From positions 124,001 through 188,000 of the forward strand of contig SAXG01000071.1 in the NCBI GenBank assembly GCA_012932865.1: a stretch of 64,000 nt of DNA, written 5' to 3'. Source of the stretch: Amylostereum areolatum (taxonomy: Eukaryota > Basidiomycota > Agaricomycetes > Russulales > Stereaceae). Positions 9,908 through 23,133 of the stretch are shown here, one piece after another. The notes beneath the pieces were generated by a model. It was not told the DNA's origin and made no database searches. It worked only from the letters and a program-made list of their open reading frames with translations. Positions within the stretch are counted from its first letter, which is position 1; each line of letters opens with the position of its first letter. The position numbers and the translations under genes are program-made.

Positions 9908-11220
9908 AGGGGTTTGTGACGGTCCCAAATGCTCTCGCTCGTGTCGGGCTCTCTTGGCAATCTGCCATTTCGATAGCAGAGTGGGTTGTTCTGTTCCTTG
10001 AGGGTTCAGAGCTGGAGTCCTTGGGGGCGTAGGAAGCAAGTCGCCGAGGGCCGAGTAGGCCTGCGAATATGCAATGTCGATGAGGACATATCACCTGTGA
10101 TATGGATAACAAAAGGATCAGTAAAGCCTTTACTATCACATTGATTGATACTGTATGCACGTACCATCTATGAAAGCTCCGTTCGAGGCTTGCTGGTTGG
10201 TTGGGTTCTTGCATTATCGTGTCACCTGTCGTTGATTCGGACGTGGACGACACAATACAATGCTGTTGCGGACCTTCAGGATCCTGAGGATGTCGTTGTG
10301 CTCGCACTCAAGACCGGCGGTGGCCAATGGCGTCAGCCGAGGAAAGCTGTAGACAACAATATAGTAAGCAAGGACATTGATCAGTTTGTTAAGGTCAGTC
10401 ATACCTGGACGGCCGTGTTCTCGTTCGCTTGCGAGGAGGTTGAATGGGCACTGTTTCTGGGGGCTGCATCTTGGACGGAATCAGTGGACCTGCGTTCCTG
10501 CTCGGTGCACCGTCCCAATGGCCAGCCAATGTCACCCCCAACTCGCATAGATTCTTCTGCACAAATAGTACATGTCAGTTCGTCTCGCAAGAGAGAAAGA
10601 AAATGCGCACATGATCCAGATGAACGCACCGAGATGCACTGGATGCAGATGACAGGGTGTGCTGTACTGTGTCGTGTCGGGTCGGGTCGTGTCGTACATC
10701 ACTCGAGCTCGGGACCACCACGCCTCATCCGAGCACCGAGGAAATTTCCCGAAAAATCTCTAGATATATAAATAAATCCAATCAGGGGGGGTGGGAGCGA
10801 CGCGGTCATCGTGACCGAAGCGACAAAACACGTCCATGTTGCTGCACAAACATTGCTTTGGAGGAAAATTGATTTGAATTTGTTTTCTGATATACAAAGT
10901 AAAAGGTATAAGTAGGGCTGTGCCATGGAGGCTACTTTGACGCTAACGGCGGTGCGTAGAGGTGCCATAGAGAGTGGGAAGGTATGACGGTGGCCAAGTA
11001 CGTGGTGGAGGTCAAGACGAAGAGCGACGCGGCGACCCGGCCGACGCGCAAGCCTAGGATGACGCAAGCAGCCACGTGCATTTGTCAACGCGACTTGTCA
11101 CGCGTCGCGTTACGATGACGTGGCTGTTGTCCCACAACCAATCAGAAAGCTCACTTGTCTCGCGGTTTGTGTCGTGACGTGACGCAGCGCTCCACCGCGT
11201 CTCTCTTTGTATTAAAGGAT
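9908..11220. other. Unassigned DNA between P450 gene 2 and its displaced tail
   Basis: No recognisable complete gene. It holds one short plausible exon on the - strand (10395-10556), a simple GTCGGGTCG-type run near 10672-10690, and a GC-balanced stretch with CCAATCAG at about 11137-11144 and ACGTGGC/GCCACGT inverted words near 11070-11120. It is probably part of the DNA that separated the P450 tail from its gene. Confidence 0.4.
10395..10556 (-). other. Possible last exon of an unknown gene or transposon remnant
   Basis: After a good acceptor (TACTATTTGTGCAG) the - strand reads KNLCELGVTLAGHWDG and ends PRKRTRTRPSRYD-stop, a basic tail of a type I associate with basidiomycete transposon-encoded proteins. 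An alternative splice inside it (GTATGACTGACC...CTACAG) also exists. No upstream exons could be linked and the family is not recognised. Confidence 0.2.
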
Positions 11221-11307
11221 ACGATGCCGTTTGAATGCAACATCAGGCCACGCTCTGAACTGGCGACCCGTCTTATCAAAGGAGCTCAAGAGATGGGCGA
11301 GCACTGA
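11221..11307 (+). pseudogene. Orphan last exon of a P450 (probably of gene 2)
   Basis: The + strand reads TMPFECNIRPRSELATRLIK and ends GAQEMGEH-stop at 11305-11307. It corresponds exactly to the terminal exons of P450 gene 1 (NPFECDIKPRSEQATRL) and gene 3 (HTMPFECDIKPRSEDAV). No other P450 exon precedes it on this strand for 2.5 kb. Joining it after ACAC at 8715-8718 would give the expected HTMPFEC, supporting separation of gene 2 by inserted DNA. Confidence 0.75.
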
Positions 11308-11696
11308 AAGTCCCGATGGCCCCGTAACATGCTGCATACTAATTTGGCATACATCGTGGGCGTAGCCATGCCATACCTATCATATTATGCTATTTTTCGA
11401 GAATGTACATCATCATCGTACACCCCAAAATATACTTGGATAGCTTTCGAAACCTCCCGTAAAGGCCATTCCAGCACTTCCTACAGGAGCATTGGGCAGT
11501 GTATATGTATGCACACAGTTGGTACCAGTTCGTGTTGAGATCAACCAACCAATGTACGAAAGAAAACTTGAAGCAGCGGTCCCCAAAAACGAACCCTCAG
11601 CCTCGCCGCACCGCCAACTACGCTAGTACTTACTACATAGTTGACGTACACCATCAGACGTCAACCCCCGTCCTAGGACCAAGACCTCGTACTTGA
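11308..11696. other. Spacer between convergent P450 sequences
   Basis: No gene seen. It is AT-rich and presumably holds 3' ends of the + strand tail and the - strand P450. Confidence 0.5.
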
Positions 11697-13906
11697 TCAC
11701 AGCGGCTCGCTTTCCAACCGAGCTCGCTGTATCAACTGGACTGCATCCTCGGAGCGCGGTTTGATATCGCACTCAAAGGGCATCGTGTGCCTGCGAACTC
11801 CATAAACCAAGGTGCATGAGCTATGGATGACAGACTTACAAAACTAAGCCTGGGCGAAAGAGTGGCGCAGAGGGCAGGGGTTTGCCAGGCTTCGCAGTGA
11901 TGTCGAACACGGAGAGGATGCAGGCTGTGGTATACCACATTGAATCATGGGCCATGAACCGACCCTATAAGTAGCCATATTAGATTTCTGGTACTGAGAT
12001 ACGCGACCAATTTGAAGGTGGACTCACCGCACAGACTCTTTTTCCAAAGCCGAAGACGGCGTCTGGCCCTTGGACGCTTGCGTCAATTTGGCCGGCAGCT
12101 GTCAGGAATCTCTCCGGGAGCACTTTCTCGGGCTCAGGGTAGGTGGATGGATCGTGGAGGATTGCCCTATGTGCAGCAAGGATGAGGAGGCAATCGAGGA
12201 TCGTTTGGTCCAGAATCTCACCATACGTTCGGCATTACAACGGTGCCCTTGGGAATAAAGTAGCCGTTCCACTCATCGTCGTTGATGTTGACATGCGGCA
12301 GCCCTGTCCTCGACAGTCAATCCGAAAGTCAAAGTGTGAAGAGTTCAACGGAACTTACCAAGAGGAAAGACAGCCGCCCAACGAAACACTTCTTTCACGA
12401 GCGCGGAGATATAAGGCAGCGAGCTCTCGTCCGAGAAATCAGGAAGACGTTCTCCTCCAACAACCCTGTCCAGCTCGGCATGCGCTCGCTGCTGTGCATT
12501 CGGGAAAAGAACCATGGCAAGGATGAATGCTCTAAAGTAGGCGACGGTCTGGGACTTTGAATAAGATGGGGAAGAAACCGAGGAAACACTGTACTACGTA
12601 CAGTGTCGGCGCCACCTGGTGAGTGCGAGGTATGAATATATGTCTACATGTTCTGACGCGATGACATGAAAACTCGCCGGAGTATGCAGTAGCACAAGTG
12701 CTCTTGATGGCATATTCGTTCCCGTTCGAATGTAACGCATCGCCGCTGAATTGGTCTAGCAGATCGGTCGCAAGGCACTGTCTGCCCCGTCCTTGACACT
12801 AAGATATCGTCAGATACGCGCGCGTGTGCAAAACGGGTTACTCGCGATTTCCTCCTGGACCCACTCGTAAGTTGCGTTGAGCATGCGGAGGGAGTTGAGC
12901 TTCCATTCGTCGGTCTGCTTCTTCCAGCGCATCCCGGGTAGCCATGTAGGAAAGCGTTGAACTGTTTGAACCGAATCCATGAGGATGATAGACCGAGAAG
13001 GACAATGGCTACTTACTCCATGGAAAGACATCGACGATATTCCTATCGCCTGATCTGTCCGCGCCTTCCTCTGCGATATGTGCGCAATGGAGGAACTCAT
13101 CCTCCTCGGGTTTGACTTCGATGCCGTACACCATGTCCAAGATCAACGTGCCCGCCATGCTTCACCCAGCCCCGCCATCAGCATCACCTGCGTTCCAAGT
13201 GAAGAAATACGCACTAAGGGACGTGCTCGAAGAACTTGTCGGGAGTCTCCAAAAGTCGGCGGAGGAAGGTGGACGCCATTCGCTTCTCGTGAGGTCTCCA
13301 CTTTCGAGATTCGGCTTGACGGAAGTGTTTTTGGAACAAAGGACGACATTTGCTCCAGAGACCTAGGTTCGGTGTAAACGCAAAGCACCACCCAAACCCG
13401 ACGCTAAAGAGGGAAGAGAATTGTTATGGAAAAGTAGTCGGTGGGAGACAGTCGACATACGCTTCGTTGAGCATCGCTAAACGTGGTCTACGGACGACGC
13501 TTCGATGAGACACACATCGCGAAACGAAGTAGAAACTCGCCGTAAGTTGAAATTGGAGGCCTTCTTGTCCAGGATTTCTCTCGCCGTCGCCATATCATTC
13601 GCAATCACGATGTGCGTGCCCAGCATCTTGACGTGTATCAGCGGGGAGCCTGAAGCGTAACTCAGTACTCGTTCGCCCGGCTCAACGTCGATGAAACTCA
13701 CCGTACTCTCGCGCCCAGTTCGCATAGGCAAGCCACTGCGCATGCTTTGGAATGTCGAAGATGTTGCCTATGAGCGGCCAGCCTTTGGGCCCGGGGGGTA
13801 AGGCTTGACGGGCCCTTTGACCCCGAACATAGAGGCCGTACGAGAAAAGCAAGGAGAAGAGGAGGATTCCCACGTCCACGAGCGATACAGGGCCAGTGAC
13901 TGACAT
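11697..13906 (-). CDS. Cytochrome P450 monooxygenase (gene 3, complete)
   Basis: Third paralogue, on the opposite strand. It starts MSVTGPVSLVDVGILLFSLL (membrane anchor), followed by LPPGPKGWPLIGN, an FFEHVPY/MAG junction, MVYGIEVKPEEDEF, helix I GGADTVAYF, KEVFRW (ExxR), PERF and FGFGKRVCAGRF. It ends HTMPFECDIKPRSEDAV...RLESEPL at 11697. The start is chosen because a TATA box lies 41 bp upstream and the sequence aligns with genes 1 and 2; an in-frame ATG exists at 13990. About 12 introns sit at the same places as in gene 1. Three of them need a GC donor, each GCGAGT: after FNL(R), after YEWVQEEI and after ATAYSG. No stops or frameshifts are needed, so it is probably functional. Confidence 0.85.
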
Positions 13907-13946
13907 GATGCCTAGAGCAAGAGCCTTGCTGGATATGAAGCCGATC

Positions 13947-13952
13947 TTTATA
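13947..13952 (-). promoter_or_regulatory. TATA box of P450 gene 3
   Basis: TATAAA on the - strand, 41 bp before the ATG at 13906. Confidence 0.55.
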
Positions 13953-14367
13953 AGGCTCGAGTGTTCAGGATGCTTGTTACTACGATACATCTTCCGGTTG
14001 GAGGCCTAAACCTCTATTAGAAAGCCACGGGGTGGGTCCACGTTTGTGCAAAGTGGCAGGTGATACCGACAGGGCTGTGCTTTGTATAGAAGTCTTGAAT
14101 GAGTGGCGGCAAAGCAGGGTCATGCGTACACGAGCAAGGCGCCGGGAGAGGTCGCGATTGCTGTGGATTTGGCCTGGTTTAACGTCAGTCAATGTCATCC
14201 TCCACCAGAACAGCGGGGCATTGACCTTGATATCGCAGAAACCCGAGTGCCACCGAGGAAGGTCATACTACAAAAGTGCAACACCAATCTGTAACAAGTA
14301 GCACAGACAATATTGTGCGCTCCTGTGACCTTGACTGTTGCGATAAGCCATTGCGCTTATTCAAGCT
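13953..14367. other. Spacer between P450 gene 3 and P450 pseudogene 4
   Basis: No gene found. It holds the upstream region of gene 3 and the 3' flank of the pseudogene, with a CAAGCTTCAAGCTTC direct repeat at about 14363-14377. Confidence 0.5.
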
Positions 14368-15955
14368 TCAAGCTTCAGACCGTGGCCTTATGTCGCACTT
14401 AAGCAGTTTCGGCTTTCGCATGTCTATGGGGGGAATCAGCGTCTGAACGTCTCCGATGGCCCGCTCAACGCACAGTGCCAACCCCGATTCAAACAACGGC
14501 TCCGAGGGCAGAGGGTGCCCAGATGTTGGCTCGACAGTGAACGTCACCAGGATACACGCCACGTCGAATCTAGCGCCATGCACCTCCCCTGAAAGTAAAA
14601 ACGGTCAACTAATGCAGTATCAAGAGGGCAATGGCGAGCTCACGGACACAATCTCTTCCCATAGCCGAACGTCGCATCTGGGGCCTATAAGCGCATGTCC
14701 AGCTGGCCGTCAGCGGCCAAGAATCGCTCTGGCATGGCCTTGTCGGGATCCGGGTAAGATCTGGGGTCGCCCTGCGAGCAAGTCGGTCCACATGAGCTTA
14801 TTTGATGTCGAGCAGAGAAAGGCTTACCAAGAAGTTACCCATGACCATGGTGCCCTGCTTGGGAACGAAGTAGCCTTCGTACATGTCATCTTCGGCGTTC
14901 ATGTGTGGTATTCCTGCTTGAGGTCGTTCGAAAGCCGTGAAATCTGAGGGAAATTTCCGTGCCCAAAGGAGGGTCCTGGCCGAGAAAGTCTGGAAGGCGG
15001 GCGTGTCCGACCACCTTGTCAAGTTCTGCTTGACGTTCGAACCGGCACGCAGCCGCGGGACCAACCAGCCATACGGCGCATTGAGCATCCGCAGCGAACT
15101 GAGCTTCCATTCGTCGGTTTGCCTTTCCCGACCCATGCCCGGGAGCGGCGTAGGAAGGTCTTGCGCTGGCCGCTGCTCCCTTCCGGTCAATGTCGAGCGA
15201 GACAGGAAGAAGAGAGGACTCACTCTGGCGGGGAAGATGTCCACGATGTTCGCATCGGCAGACCTCGGGCTGTCCGCCCCCCTCCAATTCGCCGCGGAGC
15301 GCATGCATCCGTTCGCCTTGCCCTCCAATTGACCACGAGACATGTGGTCCCCAGACTCGTCTGGGGTCTCTAGAAACCGAGAGAGAAGGGCGCGGGCCAT
15401 TCATCCTTCTCGTATGGTCAAATCCACTTGCGAGCCGATGCGTGACGGAAGCGGTGACCAAGTATAGGACGACATGGCTTTCCGGAGCGCCTGGCCGGGC
15501 GTGAGGGTAAAGTCCCAATCAAATCCAACACTGGGAAACCGAAGCCGGGTAAGAGTGGGCAAGGGAGTTGAGCGTTGAAGACGATATATGCGCACGCCTT
15601 CATTCAGCATAGGCGTCCGTGCTCTAAGCAAACCATCCTTCGAGTCAACACACATCCCCCGCGAAGCAAGCCGACACTCACCGTAGATTGCGTGTCCCGA
15701 ATGGCTCCTTTACGGTCTCCAGGATGACGTGCATGCCCAACATATTGAGATGGATGAGAGGCGAGCCTGTTCAAGATACATACAATTCAATACGAATGCG
15801 AAATGCAAACAAAAACCACTGACCATACATACGCTCGAGCCTCGCGCCCACTCGGCGTACTTGATCCACTGCCAATGCTTTGGCACATCCAAGTCAATAC
15901 GGCACCGATCGTCAACGGCCAACCTTTCAGCCCAGGCGGTAGCTTTCCCCTTCTT
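14368..15955 (-). pseudogene. Cytochrome P450 pseudogene (copy 4)
   Basis: Same intron-exon plan as gene 3 but decayed. The start region reads PGLKGWPLT then shifts frame (PKHWQWIKYAEWARG). Next come SPLIHLNMLGMHV, VGFDWDFTLTPG with a frameshift before ASARKW, MARALLSRFLETPDESGDHM, ANIVDIFP, LPGMGRERQTDEWKLSSLRM and AELDKVVGHARLPDFLGQ in shifted frames. The C-terminal piece is ACILVTFTVEPTSGHPLPSE, ending KCDIRPRSEA. The haem-loop exon is not intact and PHMNAEDDMYEGYFVPKQGT is preserved. Several frameshifts exclude a working enzyme. It is probably a recent loss, since long blocks remain alignable. Confidence 0.85.
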
Positions 15956-15986
15956 GTGATTTCACCCCACCCTGCGGCATTGAAAG

Positions 15987-16034
15987 GTCATGCGAGAGGA
16001 GGGTCATGCGAGAGGAGGGTCATGCGAGAGGAGG
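15987..16034. repeat. 16-bp tandem repeat, three copies
   Basis: The unit GGTCATGCGAGAGGAG is repeated three times head to tail just upstream of the P450 pseudogene. Confidence 0.9.
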
Positions 16035-16579
16035 AGAACGACGCAGACAACGGCGGTGTCAAGCGGGGGTGCTTGAAAAGGGCCATGGATGAAGGAACGG
16101 AAAGGTCGGAAGAGTGAACGTTGAACGAGTTGAACGCTGAGGACGCCATGGGGTTCATCGTCCAACGTCCATCGAATGACGGGCGCCACGTCTGGAGGCT
16201 CGCACGGATATGTGCACAAGTCGACCGAGTGGCCAGGTCCCAGGAGTGGCCACCGTCGTGGACCATTGTAGTGTTGAATTTGGTCCGGAGTTGTTCTCGG
16301 GACTACTGCCAGTTTCTCGTCACATAAGGACCAAACAGTTGACCGCCAACGATCCCGCCGTCGAACGATCAAGCTCAAGCTCAAGCGCGCAAACTTCGTC
16401 GAGCGTCGCCCAACCACGCCGTGGTATATGCACGTCATATTTTTGAATTACACTACGAAGAATATTGTCCGTGTACAAGATCCATCTTTTCCGTCGCCCC
16501 CCCCCCCCCCCCCAGGTTCGTTCGTCGATACCCTCTCCCTAAGCATCTCAAGCCACGACTCGGACGGCCTCGCGCACGA
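16035..16579. other. Spacer before the GDP-fucose genes
   Basis: No gene recognised. It includes a poly-C run on the + strand at about 16498-16514 and the 3' flank of the GMD gene. Confidence 0.5.
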
Positions 16580-18203
16580 TCAGTTCTGGTCCTCGACCAA
16601 GCTCTTGCTAGCCTTAAGGTCCGCCTCCACCATCTCCTTGACGAGCGCGGGGAAGTTCACCTTGCGCTTCCAGCCGAGCTCGCGCTCGGCTTTGGCGGGG
16701 TTCCCGAGGAGGAGCCTGGAGAGCGCGCGCGCGCGGTGAGCGACCGACGACCACGCGAGGATACGAGAAAAGGAGAAGGCACGCACTCGACCTCGGCGGG
16801 ACGGAAGTATCGCGCGTCGACGCGGACGACGGTCTTGCCGGTCTGAACGTCGATGCCGATTTCGTTCTCGCCCTGGCCCTCCCATCTGCGCGTTCACGCC
16901 GTCAGTCAGCGCTCGCGGGCGCGGGCGAGGAAGAGGAAGGGAAGACGGAAGAAGGACGGCGCGAGCGAGGGCGTACCGGATCTTCATGTTGACCACCGCG
17001 AACGCTTTGTCGACGAACTCCCGCACGGGGTGGGTCTCGCCCGTGGCGAGCACAAAGTCGTCGGGCGAGGGCTGCTGGAGCATGCGCCACATTCCCTCCA
17101 CGTAATCGACGGCTAGAAGCGCGGGGGGGAGGGGGGGGGGGGGGGGGGAGAGTGCCCGTCAGCCTCGAATTCCGGAGCAAAAACGGAGGAGAGGAGAACG
17201 GAAGAGGAGGAGGAGGAGGAGGAGGAGGAAGAGGGAAAAAACGCACCGTGTCCCCAGTCGCGCTGCGCGTCCAGGTTGCCCAAGTACAAGCACCCCTGCT
17301 TGCCGAGGCTGATGTCCGCGACCGCGCGCGTGATCTTGCGGGTGACGAACGTGCGCCCGCGGCGGGGGCTCTCGTGGTTGAAGAGGATGCCGTTGCAGGC
17401 GTACATCCCGTACGCCTCGCGGTAGTTCTTGCAGATCCAGAACGCGTACAGCTTCGCGACGCCGTACGGGCTGCGGGGGTAGAACGGCGTCTTCTCGTCC
17501 TGGGGCACGCTCTGCACGAGCCCGTAGAGCTCGGACGTCGAGGCCTGGTAGAAGCGCGTGTGCTTCTCGAGCCCGCACGTCCGCACGGCGTCGAGCAGGC
17601 GCAGCGTGCCGAGGCCGTCGACGTCGCCGGTGTATTCGGACATCTCGAACGAGACCTTGACGTGCGACTGCGCGGCGAGGTTGTAGATCTCCGAGGGCTG
17701 CACCTGCGCGATGATGTAGACGAGGTTGGTGCTGTCGGACATGTCGCCGTAGTGCAGCTTGAACTTGTTGGGGCCTGCGCAGCGCGTGTCAGGATCGCGT
17801 CGGGGGGGCGAGGGCGAGGACAGGGAGAGGCGGAAAGGGGACCACGCACGCTCATGTTGGTCCTCGTAGAGGTGGTGCAGACGCCCGGTGTTGAAGCTGG
17901 AGGAGCGGCGGATGATGCCGTGCACCTCGTACCCCTTCGACAGCAAGAGCTCTGTCCTGCGTCCATCGCGCGGTGAGCACGCGCGCAGAGCAACGGGGAG
18001 AGACGGAAAACTGACAGGTAAGAGCCATCCTGGCCGGTGATGCCTGCATCCCCCAGATCGCACGAGGTGAGTGCACGGTAAAGGGGGGAGAGCGGCGAGT
18101 GGGACGCACCGGAGACCAGGGCGACCTTGCGCTTGTTGAAGTCCTCGGGAGAGGGCAGCTCCTTGGCGGCAAACGGCTTCGCGATGTCTTCGATGGTGGC
18201 CAT
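16580..18203 (-). CDS. gmd: GDP-mannose 4,6-dehydratase
   Basis: Converts GDP-mannose to GDP-4-keto-6-deoxy-mannose with bound NADP, the first step of de novo GDP-L-fucose synthesis in the cytosol. It is an extended short-chain dehydrogenase. The nucleotide-binding signature [10 protein letters not shown] is created by splicing the first two introns. [27 protein letters not shown] and [20 protein letters not shown] are near-invariant GMD blocks. Catalytic Thr/Ser-Glu lies in QASTSELYG and Tyr-x3-Lys in [11 protein letters not shown]. The C-terminal half contains [54 protein letters not shown] and [15 protein letters not shown]. The start ATG 18203 opens [16 protein letters not shown], a short non-conserved leader. 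One intron (about 17103-17246) carries a long poly-C tract on the coding strand. It lies next to the gene for the second enzyme of the pathway, same strand. Confidence 0.95.
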
Positions 18204-18741
18204 AACGTCGGAGAGAGGGAGGAGGATGGAGGTTCAAAAGAAAGATGGAAGGAATCGCTGGATTATTTAAAGGCTATTATACCTTAGCGCTACTTATGTA
18301 GCGCCCCCTCGCGATCACTGCGTTCGCGCCCGACGCGCAATTCCAACATCTCCTTATCTGGCTCTCCGCCGTAAACTCCCCTCCCCCTCACCGTCGCCGA
18401 CAGCGCTCGCCTTTCTGAACCTCACGACGAGCATCAACACGCTTCGAACGCCCCAACGCCCCCTAGAAGCCCCGTACACGTCCCATCAGCTCCATATCAG
18501 ATCAACACCTGGCTGGCGCGTTCACAGGATCTGCCCGCACCCTCTGCGTACTATGGGGTCCGTCTACAACGTCTCGTAGGATACAGTCCGCACATCAGCT
18601 TTCATAGACCGAGGCGATGCCGTCGCCATGACCCCGAAAGTCTGTCCACAACCTCCCGTCTTCCTGGAATCAACCTCCACGCGCTCTATCGTCGCTCCAC
18701 ACACACGCACTGAAGCCATGGCCGCGAACCCGACCCCGTTT
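18204..18741. other. Promoter of gmd and 3' flank of GDP-fucose synthase
   Basis: 538 bp with no gene. It must hold the gmd promoter; a weak TATTTAAAGG lies at about 18262-18271 (+ reading), but no clear TATA box in gmd orientation was seen. Confidence 0.5.
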
Positions 18742-20688
<1,947 letters not shown>

Positions 20689-22603
20689 ATGGATCCCACC
20701 AACAAACCCGCCGGCCCTTCTCCCCACTACTCCCTCTACCAACGCGAAGTCTTCCGTCGTGGCGGCGAGCAAGGCCAGCGTGCGTCGCCCCCTTCCCTGT
20801 CCGGTACGCTCCACTGACCCCGTCTCCGGCGCAGTCCCATCCTTCTCCGTCCACCCCGACGAGCTCGCCGAATCGACCAAACAGACGCTGAACAACCGCG
20901 GCTACTTCTACGCAAACTCCAACGCCGGCCTCGGCTGGACGGACAAGGCCAACAGGTGCCGACTTCCCTTTCATCCCCCGCCTTCCTTCCGCTCACACCC
21001 GTCTAGGGAAGCGTTCTACAGGTGGCGCATCATCCCCCGCGCTTTGGTGGACACCAACACCCGGGACCTCACCAGTGAGTAAGACCCACGACGCTGTTAC
21101 CTCTCCACCTCACACGGCCCCCCCTCGAGCCTCCATATTCGGTCACCGCATCCCCGCCCCCATCATGTTCGCACCTATCGGCATAAACAAGTTGTACTCT
21201 CCCCAAGGCGAACTCATCCCCGCCAAGATCGCTGGCGAGCTCGGCCTTCCGGTGACTCCATGCTCTTCCAGGTTCCGCACTACGCGCTCACCCCGCCCCC
21301 CTCGAAGTACTGCCTTTCCACCGCGGCGTCGCAGCCCATAGAGGCCGTCGCCGCCGCCAACGACGTGGGCGCCTCCGTGAAGAACGACAGCAACGGCGTG
21401 CACCGGTACGCAGGCCCCAACGGCGGCGACGCGAAGAGTCCCAGGTTCTTCCAGCTGTACATGGGGCATGACGACGACATTGTGCGTGGGCGTGCGCGTC
21501 CGTGACGGAAACCGTCGACTCACCCCGTGAACCAGACGTCGAGCCTTTTGGAGCGCGCTTGGAAGAGTGGCTTCGACGCGTGTATGCTCACGACGGACAC
21601 GTGGCAGCTGGGGTGGAGGCCTACAGACATCAACATCGCCAACTACACGTACGCCTCCTTCGTCCGCCCCGAGCGTGCATCCGATCCTAACATCGCCTCG
21701 CGCTCACAGGTTTTACTACCCTGGCTCTGTACGCCCCTCCGATGTCTTCCTCCGTCGGGTTTCCCTCACGCATACATCCAGGTCGGCAACGAGGTCGGGG
21801 CCTCCGATCCCGTCTTCATGCGGAAGCATGGCAAGGCGCTCGAGACCGATTCCGGCAAGTGGATAGACTCGTCCGTCTGGCACGGCAAAGCGCACACGTG
21901 GGCCAAAATCCCGTGGGTCATCAAGGAGGTGAGACTGCCGACTGCCGACCCCCTTCCGCCGCCGACAGGTCGCTGACCCCGACGGCGCACAGTGGAGACG
22001 CATATCCGGCGGGAGGCCCTTCGTCATCAAAGGCATCCAATGCGCGGAGGACGCTCTCAAGGCGCACGCGATCGGCTGCGAGGGCATCGTCGTCACCAAC
22101 CACGCGGGCAGACAGGTCGACGGCGCGGTCGGCAGTCTCGAGGTTCTCCCCGATATCGTCGCGGCCGTGGGCGACAGTGCGTTTTCTTTTCTTTTTTTCT
22201 TCTTGAACGCGTTTTCGGACGACCGTCGCTGACCCGCGGGACCGGTCGCAGAGTTGACGATCATCTTCGACTCGGGCGTCCGCACGGGGGCGGACGTGCT
22301 CAAGGCGGTCGCGCTCGGCGCGCACGTCGTCATGGTCGGGCGCCTGTACGTCTGGGGCATGTCCCACGCGGGCGAGGCGGGCTGCCGCCACGTCATGAAG
22401 TCGCTTCTCGCCGTAGGTCGCGTCTCTCCGATCCTTGCGCCGGAATGGAACGCCGCTGAATGCGCGTGCAGGACCTGGACATCACGATGACCGTCGCGGG
22501 CTTCCACTCGATCACGCGGGACGTGTACGGCAGGGCCAGCAGCGTCCTGCGGTACAATCCGTCCGGGGTATTCCCCGGTCCGTCCGAGCACGCCAAGTTG
22601 TAG
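20689..22603 (+). CDS. FMN-dependent alpha-hydroxyacid dehydrogenase/oxidase
   Basis: TIM-barrel flavoenzyme oxidising 2-hydroxyacids (lactate, glycolate or mandelate type), about 450 residues over about 11 exons. Reading: SFSVHPDELAE...RGYFYANSNAGLGWT, RWRIIPRAL, PAPIMFAPIGINKLYSPQGE, YCLSTAASQPIEAVA, PRFFQLYM, FDACMLTTDTWQLGWRPTDI, IPWVIKE, PFVIKGIQCAEDALKAHAIG, the active-site block GIVVTNHAGRQVDGAVGS with the catalytic His, and FDSGVRTGADVLKAVALGA with the substrate/flavin Arg. The end is GVFPGPSEHAKL. The fungal proteins most like it are lactate 2-monooxygenase-like, but the substrate is not determinable here. Starts at ATG 20689 behind a TATA box. No signal peptide; probably cytosolic or peroxisomal, although the end AKL is a plausible PTS1-like tripeptide. 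Confidence 0.92.
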
Positions 22604-23133
22604 ATTGCGGATGGGGGGAGGGGTCAAAGTCCGCGGGGGTGGCGGTCGATCGCGTGGGCGGAGAAGGGTAAGTAGTTGCACGCTGCGAAGTCCCGTATGA
22701 CCCGCACACTGTACAGTACGTCACGACGCGGTGTTTCCAATATGAAGTGGATGATGGTCTCGGACAAGGCGTTCACGGGTCGCGGGATGGACTTCGTTAA
22801 CGTTGGCATCAGCACCGTGGCGCATACTCGGGAGGTAGGCGGAGGATGTTCGCTTCAGTGCTGCGACCTGCGGTTCCCTCCGACGGCTCCTCCGCCGAGG
22901 TCTCCTCGAACGCCCCTCGAGAAATGAATCAGAACAGGACGCCTTCTCATCGGCTGCAGCCCACGGACAGCCGTCCTCGCTCGTATCGGGCAGACCATCC
23001 AGGCGGGGGTTCCCCAGGGCCGATCCTGAAAGTCCGTCTTGCGTGCTGAACGTGAACATCCAGTCCTTGGTATAAAGCAGTCCCAGGCCTCGTATCCTTG
23101 TCCCTCACGCCCCCCCAAGGACCGTCCGTCATC
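22604..23133. promoter_or_regulatory. Spacer with promoter of the secreted-protein gene
   Basis: 530 bp, no gene. TATAAAG at 23071-23077 is 57 bp before the ATG at 23134. Confidence 0.6.

Noticed and set aside
10145..10771. + strand 208-residue ORF
   Set aside because: No recognisable family and inside transposon-rich DNA; the - strand has the more plausible exon.
2021..15955. A secondary-metabolite gene cluster
   Set aside because: Only P450 paralogues are present; no backbone synthase, transferase, transporter or dedicated regulator nearby.
16902..17976. Long ORFs in other frames of the GMD gene
   Set aside because: GC-rich shadow frames; only the GMD frame has conserved motifs.
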